Shown piece by piece: positions 23,240 through 34,282 of a DNA stretch of 64,000 bases. This DNA is from Vermamoeba vermiformis (lineage: Eukaryota > Tubulinea > Echinamoebida): positions 248,001 to 312,000 of the forward strand of contig JBEWZL010000302.1 of the NCBI GenBank assembly GCA_045837725.1. Reading direction: 5' to 3'. Every line of letters begins with the position of its first letter. Positions within the stretch are counted from its first letter, which is position 1. The translations under genes were made by a program, and so were the position numbers. The notes beneath the pieces are model-generated. The model was given only the letters and a program-made list of their open reading frames with translations, was not told the origin of the DNA and ran no database searches.

Positions 23240-25582
23240 TCAATTTCGCTTTTTTTGCCTGATTTTCCCGCTCCACTTCTTCCTCGACAAGTTTCTCCTT
23301 CTCCCGCAACCGTTTAGCAAGAGGACGAGGAATATAGGATTGTCTATAATTAATTAGTACGACGTATAGCTAGCTTAGATCTGACGTACTTCAATTCAGC
23401 AGGTTGACGCAGATCATCCAGGGTTGGAGGAGGGTTATCAACATAAGTCAAAAACTCTTTCTCGCGGTCCTCTGAGCCCTTAGCAAGCTTAAAGAACCAT
23501 TCGCGACGTAGTTCTCGCTTTTCGTCGTTAGATCTAGCGAAAATTATGAGTTTAGGATCTACGGCTTGTGAACCATTAGTTTAACCTACAAATCACCACG
23601 TGCTTCGGGGCAGAGATAAAACAGTTGTTGAATGACGAGGGCTGATGCGACACTCAAGTTCAAAGATTCGGTAAAACCTGCCTCGGAACAATTAAAATTA
23701 CTGCAAATCTTTCGAGAATAGCGCCAGCGAGCTTATAATGATTGCATACCGAACATAGGCAAATATATACGCTTATCTGCAGCTGCTAACATCTCTTTAC
23801 TGCAGCCATCTGCCTCTCGACCTGGATCACAATAATTAATTAACCGTATCGGTGCACACAATTCGATTCAATAGATCTGTATTAAGTAATCGAACTCACC
23901 AATAATAATAGCGACCTTTTCTGGTAAAGTCAAGCCGCTCTGAGTCAAGGGCACTGATTCTGGAGACAAATCCGTTGCCCAAATCTCGCGTCCTTCAGCG
24001 CGTAATGCCTGAATAATATGCGATCAGCTCTATTCAATGCACCATCAAGAATTTTCTTAAAATCAAATACACGCCACTCGCCGCGTGTACGAGGAGGATT
24101 AATTCAACAGGCAATGTTCAAGGAACAAAGCTTCTCCATTATAATTGACTTATTATTTGATTGCAACATTATTTGTAGTTGTTTTGTCGATGCAGAGGAT
24201 CTAGAGCTTACCTCAATGCACTCATTGGTAGTTCTGAATTTCTTAATTGTCAGCCATGTATCGTTGCCCTAAAGTCGCATTAGTGGTGCATAACACTTCT
24301 ATTAGCAATTACTACGCAAATGAAGTGCGCAAAGCACGATTTTGTAGCGTTAAAGTCACGAATATCGAGTCAAAAGTAATTCATGAACGACTCAATGCTT
24401 ACTCGTGTGATTTTGCGGCTAGCAAGCGGTCCTTTAGTCTCGACTGGTACCTACATTGCGTCATACGTCTTAGTAAGGCATCAAACGAACAAGCTGATTT
24501 TCATTTTTACTTACGACGATCCAAATGTTTTGGATGCCCATGCACTCCGCTGTTCTGTAAGCAGGTTGTCAGAATACTATATATGGTATTTTTAGGCAAA
24601 AGGATTAGACACTGCCCATTTGTTGATGAATGACGCAGTGGAGTTGAACGTGGATCTAACCCAGAGAAATGTCGTTTGCAATAATAGTTTGCCGATTGTA
24701 ATGGCAATGTTCCGATCTAGCTACTAACGTATATTATACACATACCTCAATACAGCCTGTTGATTACGATCGTCATAAACACGTTCCATGACGAGCACGA
24801 TCCGGTTAGTTCTCTTCGATAAAACTGACGACCAAACATTAGAATACGCCTAATTGAATACGATCTATGGCACGTACCTGTTTCAGCGATTCTTAAACGA
24901 CGAGGAGCCTCCTAAATGAGTTGAATAAGGTTTGATTAGTCTTTAATTTGGATCCCCGTAACAAACTTACTGTGTGGATAGTAGGCTTGGAGGAATCAAT
25001 CTGTTTCTGCAACAATTCGAATTCGTAGTTAGACAGCTCGGCAATTTGACGTTTTTGACGCTCAGAGAACTTTTCTTCGCATCTTTTAGCCTCGGCAAAT
25101 AATCGATCGTACGCGTCTTTGAATCCAGGCTTGTCGGCCAAATTTTCAACATAATATGTCACTAAATATGTGAATTATTAATTATGTACTATCGCGTTGG
25201 CCTTAGAATAAATTCTTGACAGATCAAACGCATATTTTCAACGGTCAAAAAATTTAAATCGTTAATAAATCAAAAAATAATTAATAAAGTACAAATACGT
25301 ACTTGCAGCGGTAGAAATAGCCTCGAATAATATATTCCAGATTTTTTTGTTCATTTGGTTGAGATCAAATAACGGGATCGCGTTGTTAATGCCGTCTATA
25401 TAACTCTCGCCCTTGGATACTTTAGCTCTAAATGATCTCACTTTTGCAGTGGTCATTTGCATCTTCATATCTTCGCTCATTTCTTTCTCAGGCGAGGTTC
25501 CGATCTGTTTCTCAGTAACGGGTGTGTCTTCTTCCATACGATCAACAGCACCTCCGTGTTGGTTAATATTGTTGTTGGACAT
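23240..25582 (-). CDS. SpoU/TrmH-family RNA 2'-O-methyltransferase
   Basis: Short exons join in frame to a SPOUT methyltransferase. Motif 1 is RIVLVMERVYDDRNQQAVLR followed by TAECMGIQNIWIV; motif 2 is VAIIIGREADGCSKEML; motif 3 is YLPMFGFTESLNLSVASAL. These are the knotted SAM-binding and dimer motifs of TrmH-type tRNA/rRNA ribose methylases. The N-terminal ~200 residues are acidic to helical and unlike bacterial TrmH; the C-terminus is a charged Lys/Arg/Glu helix. The stop TGA is at 23242-23240. I chose ATG 25582 (MSNNNINQHG) as start. An in-frame ATG at 25708 would add a basic, hydroxylated, acid-poor leader that looks like a mitochondrial presequence, so two forms are possible. The 25708 start is 28 bp from the next gene's start on the other strand. 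Confidence 0.8.
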
Positions 25583-25735
25583 TATTGTAGTGGTTGTGTA
25601 TTGTCCTGTTCTCGATTTAAAACTAGTAACCGATCCAAAAATTAGTAATTTTACTTTTGTCGGATCACGAACACGGCACGACCGCAAAATCGATAGACCG
25701 CTTAACATAGTAACATAGCATATTAATTATATCAA

Positions 25736-26503
25736 ATGACCACTCCAGTACCTACAGCAGCTAAAGTACGTTCACAACCTGCGGAAAAGTCAATGTGTCT
25801 CAGTCTCCATCAATTTATTTAATTATAACTTCATAGGAAAAAGAAGTCATTGTATCAGATGTGCCTGCAGAATTAACAGAGAAAATTAAACTCGAGTTGC
25901 ATAATATTGGATCAAGCTGTTTAATGGATTTCGGTCAAGCTGCACGATTTGTCGTCAGAAATTCTCAAACGCAAGACGTATGTTAATTTAATAATATGGC
26001 GCATGATAATCTAGACCTGATAATTTTTACGAGCAATCGCGATTTTTTGCGTCTCGAATTTTCTTTAGCACTTTTCAAGGATATCGATTAACTCCTCTGT
26101 AATGCAGACTGTATTAAAAGCTGCTAGAAATTTTTCGACAACAGAAGAGGCAATCAACACCTCACAACAGGTAACATAAACATCGCAAAGTTGGATCCAC
26201 CCCTTTGAATCAAATTCTAATTGCTGCAGGTCCTTCTTCAAATATCGAAACGAATGCAAGACGTGTTAGCACAGTAAGTGACGCTCATAATATTAATAAT
26301 AAGTCGATCAACACTGTACTAACCTTAAATTATCTTCACTAGATCCGATCGCATCTCACATTCGTAAGCTTTGATTATTACCAATACGGAAACCTAATCG
26401 ATTGACCAACATATCATTATATAGCTTTGGTGGCCTAGCACTGACATTAGAATCAATGAAGAATACCAATTCATTAGTAAAGCAGCCACAGAGTCAACAA
26501 TAA
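25736..26503 (+). CDS. Small helical protein of ~125 residues, possibly BORC/BLOC-1 subunit-like
   Basis: Exons begin at ATG 25736 (MTTPVPTAAK) and splice through about five short exons to TAA 26501-26503. The product is all-helical in appearance, with heptad-like stretches (TVLKAARNFSTTEEAINTSQ; VLLQISKRMQDVLAQ). Length and the segment DFGQAARFVVRN recall BORCS7 and related lysosome-positioning subunits (GQAARN in the animal protein), but identity is too low to name it. No signal peptide or membrane segment. It is divergent from the SpoU gene, sharing a promoter of at most ~150 bp. Confidence 0.55.
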
Positions 26504-26744
26504 GCCCGTGTACCATAGTTCGATAAACCATTTCAACAACCATAAAACAGCTCTTGAGCCTACTCACGGAATCTTTGACATGTAAAGCCAAACCAACTAT
26601 TCACTTTGCAGTCTAATGACACGGCGTAGCAACTTTCAAAGCTGGTTGCACGCTACTACACAAGAAAATATGAAAAACGACGCTTGTTTATAATACAAAA
26701 TAACAAGGATCAAACAAAGGAATTAACCTCGATTTGGCCCACGT

Positions 26745-28431
26745 TTAAGATAAAGGAGCCGGAGCTGGTGCAACTTCAGCGGACTCCTTCAACTTCTTGG
26801 TGGGCACTGTGTTAGGGTCTGTGTTCTCGTTAGGGTCAGGTGTGATCTCATCGCTCTTGCGCTTTAATCCTCGGTTAGCCTCACCTTCCTTGTTCTCAGC
26901 AGTAACAGCCTCGGGAGTGACTTTGCGCGCGTTAGGATTCTTGCGCTTGACAACACCGAGGTTGTTGACGGGTGCGGAGGGGTTAGTTGGGGCCGCAAAG
27001 CCAGTGGTGGATCTGTGCGTAAGGTTAATACCACTTAAGGTACTTTTATTAAATAAAGATAGTAAAAATACATACGAGAGAGGGACGGGCACGAGATCGG
27101 GCAAGGGTGGCAAGTCAGGCAAAGCTTCGTCTTCGTTGATACCTTCATCATCGATCTGTATAACAGGTGTCAGTTGAAGGTTCAAGCAGACTCATCAACT
27201 TTTACCTTCTCGTTCAACTCCTCGATCAATTGCTCGAGCTCCTTCACCTCCTCGTTAGAAGAGCTGCTCTCAGTATTATTGTTGGCATTGCTGGTAGTGC
27301 TCTCAGCAGGCTTGTTCTTCAACTCGTTGACTTTGACTTGCAAAATATCACGGGCCTTAGTGTAGTGCTCGCGAGCCTTTTCACGACCATCTTGAGTCAA
27401 GCTGTAGGCAAGGGCGACTTGGAAGTGGCTATACAAGAATAGGGTTAGCCATGCTTGCTAGAAATTTAAAGTTGTCCACTTACGCCTCAGCAATACGACG
27501 GTCATTGGCGTCCTCCAAATGCTTTTGGCGGAGTTCAAGGGCTCGTTGGTAGTCTGCAATAGCAGCCTCCAATTGACTGCCCTCCAAAGCAATGTCACCG
27601 AGACAGATGATTGCGTCAGAAGCGGCGATCCATCGTTCAGCCTTCTCGCTCAACACACGAGCGTTCTCGAGGCACTCCCAGGCAATCTCGAGCAATTGCT
27701 CAGGGTCTTCTTGAGGAGCTGTAAGAGCAAGAGTTAGTACCAGACAAGAGTCGGTGATGAGTACTATACTGTACCTTCATCTTCATCGTCATCACCTTCT
27801 TCGTCATCACCCTCTTCATCGTCCTCTTCACCTTCGTCGTCGCCTTCTTCATTATTATTGTTGGCCTCTTCCTTCTTTTCTTCAGTAGGGTTCTCTTCGC
27901 CCTCTTTCTTTTCGCCTTCTTCAGCGGCTTCCTCATCGCCTGACTCTTCGTCGTCGACATCTTCGCCGTCATCTGCTTCAGCGAGCATTTTTTCGGCCTT
28001 CTCTTCGACAGTCTGCTTGATCATACCACCGAATGGGTCGGCTTGGTTCTTGACTAACTCGAGCAAAGCCTCGCCATATAATCGGTAGTGGTCAGCCAAA
28101 GAGACATTTTCTTTGCCAAAATGCTTTGTTCTGTAAATCCAAGAATATTAATATTAAATAAACTTCAAGGTCAGTATATTTTACGTTAAATTGGTTCAAA
28201 TTTTGACAAAGTAACGGATAGATTTTTTTGTGTCTATTTTGATCGGGGTGATCGAAACAATCAATACCTGATCTCCAATGAAGACGAGAACAAATCAACG
28301 GCCTTAGATGTCTTGCCCTGCTTGAACAGCTCACGAGCTTGTTGGAAATCTCTTTCCGCACCCATGAGTTCCGCATCTTCAGCGGTCTCGAGTTTAACCT
28401 CGGAGGGATCAGCAAAAACGAATCCAGACAT
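26745..28431 (-). CDS. NASP: NASP/Hif1/Sim3-type histone chaperone with interrupted TPRs
   Basis: The start is ATG 28431 (MSGFVFADPSEVKLETAEDA), the stop 26747-26745. A first TPR (REL...QGKTSKAVDLFSSSLEIR) is followed by LADHYRLYGEALLELVK. A long Glu/Asp-rich stretch of about 75 residues then interrupts the TPR2 region, the SHNi-TPR arrangement typical of NASP. TPR3 and TPR4 follow (LEIAWECLENARVLSEKA; LGDIALEGSQLEAAIADYQR; HFQVALAYSLTQDGREKARE), then a Lys/Arg-rich tail (GLKRKSDEITPDPNENT) fitting a nuclear signal. NASP proteins bind H3 and H3-H4 and supply them to assembly factors. The acidic stretch is low complexity (GDDEEGDDDEDEG). The gene is on the same strand as GET4, whose stop lies ~210 bp upstream. 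Confidence 0.88.
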
Positions 28432-28641
28432 TATAGTAGTGAGGTGTGGTCGTGTTGTTTAAAAAAAGTAGTTATGACCCAAAAACTGTTCGTGACCGTT
28501 ATCCCAGAAAAAAAAAAACAACCAGATAGCAGTTCAAAAAAGGGCGCGAAAGCGAAATTACCGTTTGACCAAGAACCGAGAATTCTGAGCTGAAGGAACA
28601 AAAGATTTTACTTTGTGTCCTCAATTATTATAACAATACTC

Positions 28642-29944
28642 TTATTGGTCGCCTTCGTTGAAAAAAGACTTCATCAACGAGCCCAACAATCCACCCATGC
28701 CTGCGTTGTTGCCCGGCAGAGGAACTCCAAAGAATGCATTGGCAATTTGGTCCAAGTACTAAATTAGCTGTTAATACGTGCATCATAAGGATTGGCCTCA
28801 CTACATACCTGCGCAAAAGTGGGATCTCGTTGTAGCGACTTTTGGTACGTGTTACGCAACAGATCAAAGAGCGGCAAAGCGTCACGCTCTAAAGTTAACA
28901 ATAAGAAGCGGGTATAGTTGAAGAGGGGTGTATCGAGGGTCGGATAACGGTTCTTGAATAGCGAGTAAATGATGTTCGCGTCTTTCAGGTTTTGAAGGCA
29001 CAAGTACATCAGCACTGCGCGAGTGATAAGCAAGTCTTTCTCAGAAGGATAGACCTCGTCTCCCCATTGGCACAACATGGCTGCGAAGCCTTCTGGATCG
29101 TTGCTGCGTAGGTAGTGTCGTTGAGCCACTTCGTAATCTTTCATCTACAGTCGTGAGCTTAATACCAACCAGTCCAGTATGAATAATGACACTTACTGCT
29201 TGGAAGTGATGAGCGAAGCATGCGCGTAAAGTAGGGTCCCCTTGATTGTTATTCTCGGGCTTGGAGCTCCATCTGTAAATGTTTGTGAGTGACCGAGCGA
29301 CGCGACTTGATGAACAGTATACTCAGCAAGCCTTACTTTATAGCGGCATTAATGAACGACTTCTTCTTTGGATGGTCTTCGAGTTTGTAGTTTGAAAATA
29401 TCTTTACAAGTGTATCTAATGTAGCCGATCAGCAAACGTCAAAAAGAGGCATCCGAAAATTGACTTCGCACTTACCAATAGCCTCATTGCTGGGCGTATT
29501 CGCCTTTGTATATACATCAATTAAAAGCAATGCGAGCTCTGTTCCTGCATTGGTTTCGCCGTGTTTTAGTAGCAATGTTGCTCCAGATTCAAGTAGGCCC
29601 TTGACGTCATCATATTTTTTCTGCGCAACATATCTAAGAAAAATTAAATTAATAACCGAGCAATATCTTTGGATTTTTGCATGCATTTCTATCAGCGCTT
29701 TTCGTCAAATAAAAAAATTGTAGACTGTCAAATTAATTGTTTTCAATTTGCAAGGAATTAGAACTAGCAGCGAAGTACTTGTTAATTAAAATTATCATAG
29801 TTATTTTGGTGCTTAAGCGAGTTATTACCTGTAATACAGAGTTTTGTACATCTGCTCGGCGTGGTAGTAGTCTCCAGCATTAATGCTGTCCTCGAGCTTC
29901 TGAATAACGGATTTAATTCCCTCACCACGCTTTCTTGTAGCCAT
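28642..29944 (-). CDS. GET4: GET4 homologue (tail-anchored protein targeting)
   Basis: The start is ATG 29944 (MATRKRGEGIKSVIQKLEDS), the stop TAA 28644-28642. The protein is an alpha-solenoid with the GET4 family order: GDYYHAEQMYKTLYYRYVAQ, then GATLLLKHGETNAGTELALL, HPKKKSFINAAIKWS, DPTLRACFAHHFQ, then EKDLLITRAVLMYLCLQNLK and the C-terminal YLDQIANAFFGVP plus a Gly/Met/Leu tail (GGLLGSLMKSFF). GET4 couples Get5/UBL4A and Get3 to hand tail-anchored proteins to the ER; in animals it is part of the BAG6 complex. Length (~310 residues) and all conserved helices fit a complete gene with short introns. Confidence 0.88.
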
Positions 29945-30238
29945 CTTTGTTGTGTTGTATTCAATCTCTTGTGACGAAATTTATGTCGATCCACTCCGAT
30001 CCAACAAAACTAGTTTTAGGTTTACGAGGCATGCCTCAACAATACCGCACAAGCTTGTGCACAAATAACGCAATGTGTCTAAAATGAGGCTTTTATTTAC
30101 ATCGAAGCCACAATAAATAAGATCTAGTTTACCGTAATAAAGGAATTTAATTGTTCATAAATAAGTTATAAAAGGTTTCGAAGTGACAATAAGGCTGTTA
30201 CACCATATTGTCAGCTAAAGACAGGGTTGTTGAAGGAC

Positions 30239-31487
30239 TTAGGGCTCATCTCTCAAACGCTCACCACGTCTCTTGGAGCGAGTGATGGCGACGAACAAGC
30301 AGCAAGCGCAGACCAAGCCGAAGATTTCAGCGACGACAATGGCGAGCGAGGCACCTTGCAAGACCTTGGCCTTGGTCTTAAGGTCCTCAACGATAGTGTT
30401 CTTGCAAGTCTTAGTCCAGCTGGGATCAGCGCAGTCGGGAGTATCGTCGTGAGAAACGAAACCGCAGCACTCATAGTAGCGCTCAATAGTTCTTCGTTGG
30501 TCAGCAGTAGAGTAGTTGTACCAGCCTATAGAAGCGCGGTGTTAATACGAGAAATCTCAATGCGTTATACAATAGTGAATTTACGCACCATATTCAACCA
30601 AGCCTTCAATCTTCTCGGAGTAAACAACGGAGGCAATGGCGATAGCTGAATACATATTAGTAACGAGTACAGAGTTGTAATAGTAATAATTTGCATAATT
30701 TCCGAATTTTGATACGTTGGGGATCGTTTTATCGAATTTGCGCGATCCGAAAAAGTGGAATTACGCCATGCTAATTGACTTCGTAATATTACTTACAGAA
30801 TTGGATAATGGCAATAACGAGGAGAACACCAAAGTACTGTCAAAATCCGCGGTTAAGGAAAATTAATTACATTTCGGCTTTGTATTCCAGCCCGAATTTA
30901 AAAAATAAGGGAAAATAAATTAATTAAATTAAGAAGGATACAATGCCCAAAAGAGGTCTGTTTTCCTTGCGAGCACCGCAGCATCCGAAGAATGAAAGAC
31001 CCATAATGAAACTGCGGGAAATACATTAGTTCCGCGGCATTTGAGTGTTCATAGCAAGTTTTGAGCAAAAGCGTATGTAAAGAGTGCTTTGGAAAAGAAA
31101 TTGCTTTTCGTTTTTGCATCAAATCTGCCGTAGCGCATAGAATAACGGACTTACATTCCCAAAATGATAATACCAATACCGAGAGTAGCACCGCTGTTGC
31201 TAATAATATCCGTTACACTGCCAGAGGCGACACTGTAACCTCCCAAGCCAATGAGGAGAACACCAAGACCCTAGGTAGATTCGCGCGGTAAATAAATTTG
31301 CTCGTTGTAAAATTGATTCTGCCGTATAAAAAAAGATTTTCTCGCATTATAAGCCAGGTATTAATTTAATGCGGATATTGTAATATTTTTGAGTGATGTA
31401 GGGTGATGTTTTACTTACGAAGAAGACGATGTTGGTGATGAAGATGATGTATTTAATACATTTCATGCCAATACTTAGCGACGTCAT
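30239..31487 (-). CDS. Tetraspanin
   Basis: The start is ATG 31487 (MTSLSIGMKCIKYIIF), the stop TAA 30241-30239. Four membrane segments are visible: MKCIKYIIFITNIVFF continuing GLGVLLIGLGGY; LGIGIIILG with FIMGLSFFGCCGARKEN; YFGVLLVIAIIQFC; and VLQGASLAIVVAEIFGLVCA. The CCG of the large loop (YYECCGF) and further loop cysteines (DCADPSWTKTC) are the tetraspanin hallmark for disulphides. The small cytosolic loop with GCCGARKENRPLL matches the family. It ends in a basic tail with RSKRRGERLRDEP. About six introns, up to ~190 bp and AT-rich, interrupt it. Likely plasma membrane or endosomal. Confidence 0.88.
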
Positions 31488-31745
31488 TTTGCCTAGTTGT
31501 GTTTATATTCTATTGTTTCTGTGTGGTGGTCTTACTGAAACAGTTGTTTTGTTGAATGGTTTGGTTGGCCGTTTTCGCTTTTGTTCAAGTAATTTTCCGT
31601 ATTTTCTATGTTTTTTGGCGAATGTGTTTTGCTCGTCAAATCAAAGCACACGTGCGGTCAAATCTCCTTGCAAATTCTTTATTGTGTCATGCTCAGAACC
31701 ACACTCTTATTCGCTAATAGAACCCGAAGTAATACGCGTAAAGCT

Positions 31746-32427
31746 ATGGAACAACACGGCATTTTCGCTGACGTGATCGACAAATTCACCCCTACTATTG
31801 CGCTTGACGTAAGTATTCCTCAAATATGGATGTTTTAGTAATATAGATTTTAGGTCAAATACGCCTCGAAAAAAGTACATGAAGGAAACGAGTTGAAGCC
31901 TTCAGGTTCGATCGAAATGGAAAACTTTGCAATTTAATAACATAAATTACCAGAGGTACAACACGAACCTAGTGTATCTTATGACGCTGACGACAAGCAC
32001 CTCTACACTCTCGCTATGGTGGACCCTGACGCTCCGTCGCGTACCCAGCCTCAATTTCGTGAATGGTAAGTTCGGATCATGAAATATATCGTGACACGTC
32101 TTAAATACGTACAATAGGCGTCACTGGTTGATTTCTAACATTCCCGGCAACAAGTTATCTTCTGGCACTGTGCTCTCTTCGTACATGGGCAGTGCACCTC
32201 CGAAGGGCACGGGCCTTCACCGCTACATTTTCTTGCTCTTCCAACAACAAGGCAAGCTCAATGCTACTCCTTTGAATGAGTAAGTACACTGTCGTTAGCA
32301 CTATTAGTCTAATTCTGGCAGTGAGGGCAAGCATCGAGCTAGCTTTCACATCAAAGCTTGGGCCAAGGATCATCACTTGACACCAGTTGGTTGTGAGTTC
32401 TTCCAAGCCCAAAACGAGTCTCATTAA
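31746..32427 (+). CDS. Phosphatidylethanolamine-binding protein (PEBP/RKIP family)
   Basis: Four coding exons give a ~165-residue PEBP. The motifs DPDAPSR ([20 protein letters not shown]), HWLISNIPG and the GTGLHRY ligand-pocket segment are intact, so anion or phospholipid-headgroup binding should be retained. The stop is TAA 32425-32427. I use ATG 31746 ([14 protein letters not shown]); an in-frame ATG at 31689 would add a basic leader (MLRTTLLFANRTRSNTRKA) that could be an organelle presequence. PEBPs regulate kinases such as Raf in animals and vacuolar carboxypeptidase Y in yeast; in a Ras-rich window a kinase link is attractive but unproven. It converges on the LRR gene, 93 bp between stops. 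Confidence 0.85.
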
Positions 32428-32520
32428 TGAAGATACGTTTTATCCTTGAATCCACTTGCCTCGAGCGAGTGCTATCAAATAAAAGGATTTATTTACAATA
32501 CTTACATGCTCGTGACATAT

Positions 32521-34051
32521 TTAGACATCAACTTCCGTAGCACAGTAGAGATCTGAGTTCACTGATAATGATTCGTAAATGTGCTGGCTTTGCAGTGTGT
32601 ACTTGAGTGTCTTGTTCTCATCGCAGAGTAGCTCGCATTGATGGACCAAAGTCACGAGCTCGATTGGCACTGTGGCAAGTGGATTGCGGACCAAATGTAA
32701 CTCTCGTAGTTTTCTGAGGAGGGCGAGTTCAGAGGGCACTGCTTTGAGTCTGTTCTCGGATAGCACTAGCAGCTCCAAGTTAACCAATTGGCTGACACGC
32801 GGGGAGAAGTGCGTGATGCGGTTGTGCTTCAAGTTGAGTATCACGAGGCTAGTTAGTGCATATATTCCTGCAGGGACGTCTTCTAAGCCACTATCGATAA
32901 GGAACAACTCGCGTAGACTGTGCATATGAGAAATTTCATCGGGGATGGTGCACGGAGCCATGTTGTTGCTGATCGACAATCTGATGAGGCTTTGAAGTTT
33001 GGATATGCTAGGGGGTATGTACGTAATAGAATTGAAGTTGCAGTGGATAAAAGTCAAGTGCGGTAGATTGCACAACTCCTCAGGGAACACAGTCATTCCA
33101 TTGGCAGTCATGTTGATGGACAGCAAGCTAGTGAGCTGTGATACCGTTGGTGGCAACTCTTGTATCCTGTTGCGCGTAAATCTGAGCACTGTGAGATTGT
33201 ACAAGGCCCCAATAGAGTGCGGTAGCTCCGTCAGCTGATTACACGAGAGTTCGAGGTGGATCAGCGAGGTGAGCTGGTCTATTTCTTCTGGTAACTCGCG
33301 GAGTTGATTTGAATACATAGACAGTTTGCTCAGGTGAGGCAGTTCGCAGAGTTGCATCGGAAATGAATCAAACTGGTTAGCAGCGAGTGACAGTTTAGCG
33401 AGGTTCTCTAGGTCTCCAAAGTCCTTAGGCAGCTTGCGCAGTGAGTTTGAGTACAGGTTGAGCGAGCGGAGCTGGTAAAGGTTGACGACGCCAAACTTGC
33501 TTTGAATACGACTGAGCTGATTCTTTGCCAAGTCGAGTTTTGTAAGCTTCTCCAAGTTTTCAATGTCACCAGGAATGAACGTCAAGTTAGTTTCTGAAAG
33601 GATCAAGCACTGTAGGTTGGTGAGCTTGAACAGATCGTGTGACAGGTGGGACAAACTGTTGCCGGCGAGATCCAGTGTAGTTAGGTGCTGCAAGAGGCCA
33701 ATAGAAGTCGGGAGAGTCCTTATACCAACATCTTTAAACGTTAGACTCGGCTCTTGCGACGCCAACGATGACCGGATCAGAACATCTCCTGGCAAATACT
33801 CCTGTAATCATAATTAATTATCAAAAAATAATAAATTGCCATATAATATTAATACAAATATATTAGTGAATATAGCGGTGTAGAAAAGAGCAACTGAATT
33901 ATGTATTGAATTCAGCCGCCCCTCATACAACGCATGGGTTGATGGTGCAGCTTAATACTCTTCATTTTACCTGTTCTGGATCGTGCTCCCCAAAGGCCCA
34001 ATTTATGTCAGTCTCCGCTTGTGTTGATACCCCTTCATAGTGTAGTTCCAT
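32521..34051 (-). CDS. Leucine-rich-repeat protein of the Ras-group/SHOC2-like type
   Basis: A short first exon (ATG 34051; MELHYEGVSTQAETDINWAF) splices across ~185 bp to one long exon (33801-32521). This carries about 16 LRRs of the 23-residue plant/Ras-group type (LPxxIxxLxxLxxLxLxxNxL), for example LRELPEEIDQLTSLIHLELS and ELPHSIGALYNLTVLRF. No kinase, GTPase or membrane segment is attached. Such intracellular LRR proteins include SHOC2 and RSU1, which act on Ras/MAPK or integrin pathways. The C-terminus is a short helical cap (LVTLVHQCELLCDENKTLKY). It shares a 231-bp divergent promoter with the capping-enzyme fusion. Confidence 0.82.
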
Positions 34052-34282
34052 CGGTTTTCTAAAGAAAGATATTCTGTCGAGCGCATCTGTTGGAAACGCG
34101 TACTGTATTACGCTGCTTGAGTGGACTGCGCTTTTATGGTATTATGCGGTGTGCATCATTGTAAATAATTACGCTGTGGGCTGATTTTTGCTGAAAAATG
34201 CAAACCCGAAAGTCCGGACTTTTTGGCTCACGGCGTTTCGTCATTCAGTTGTTTTTTTTTTCAACGTGGAAACAAGTTAGAT

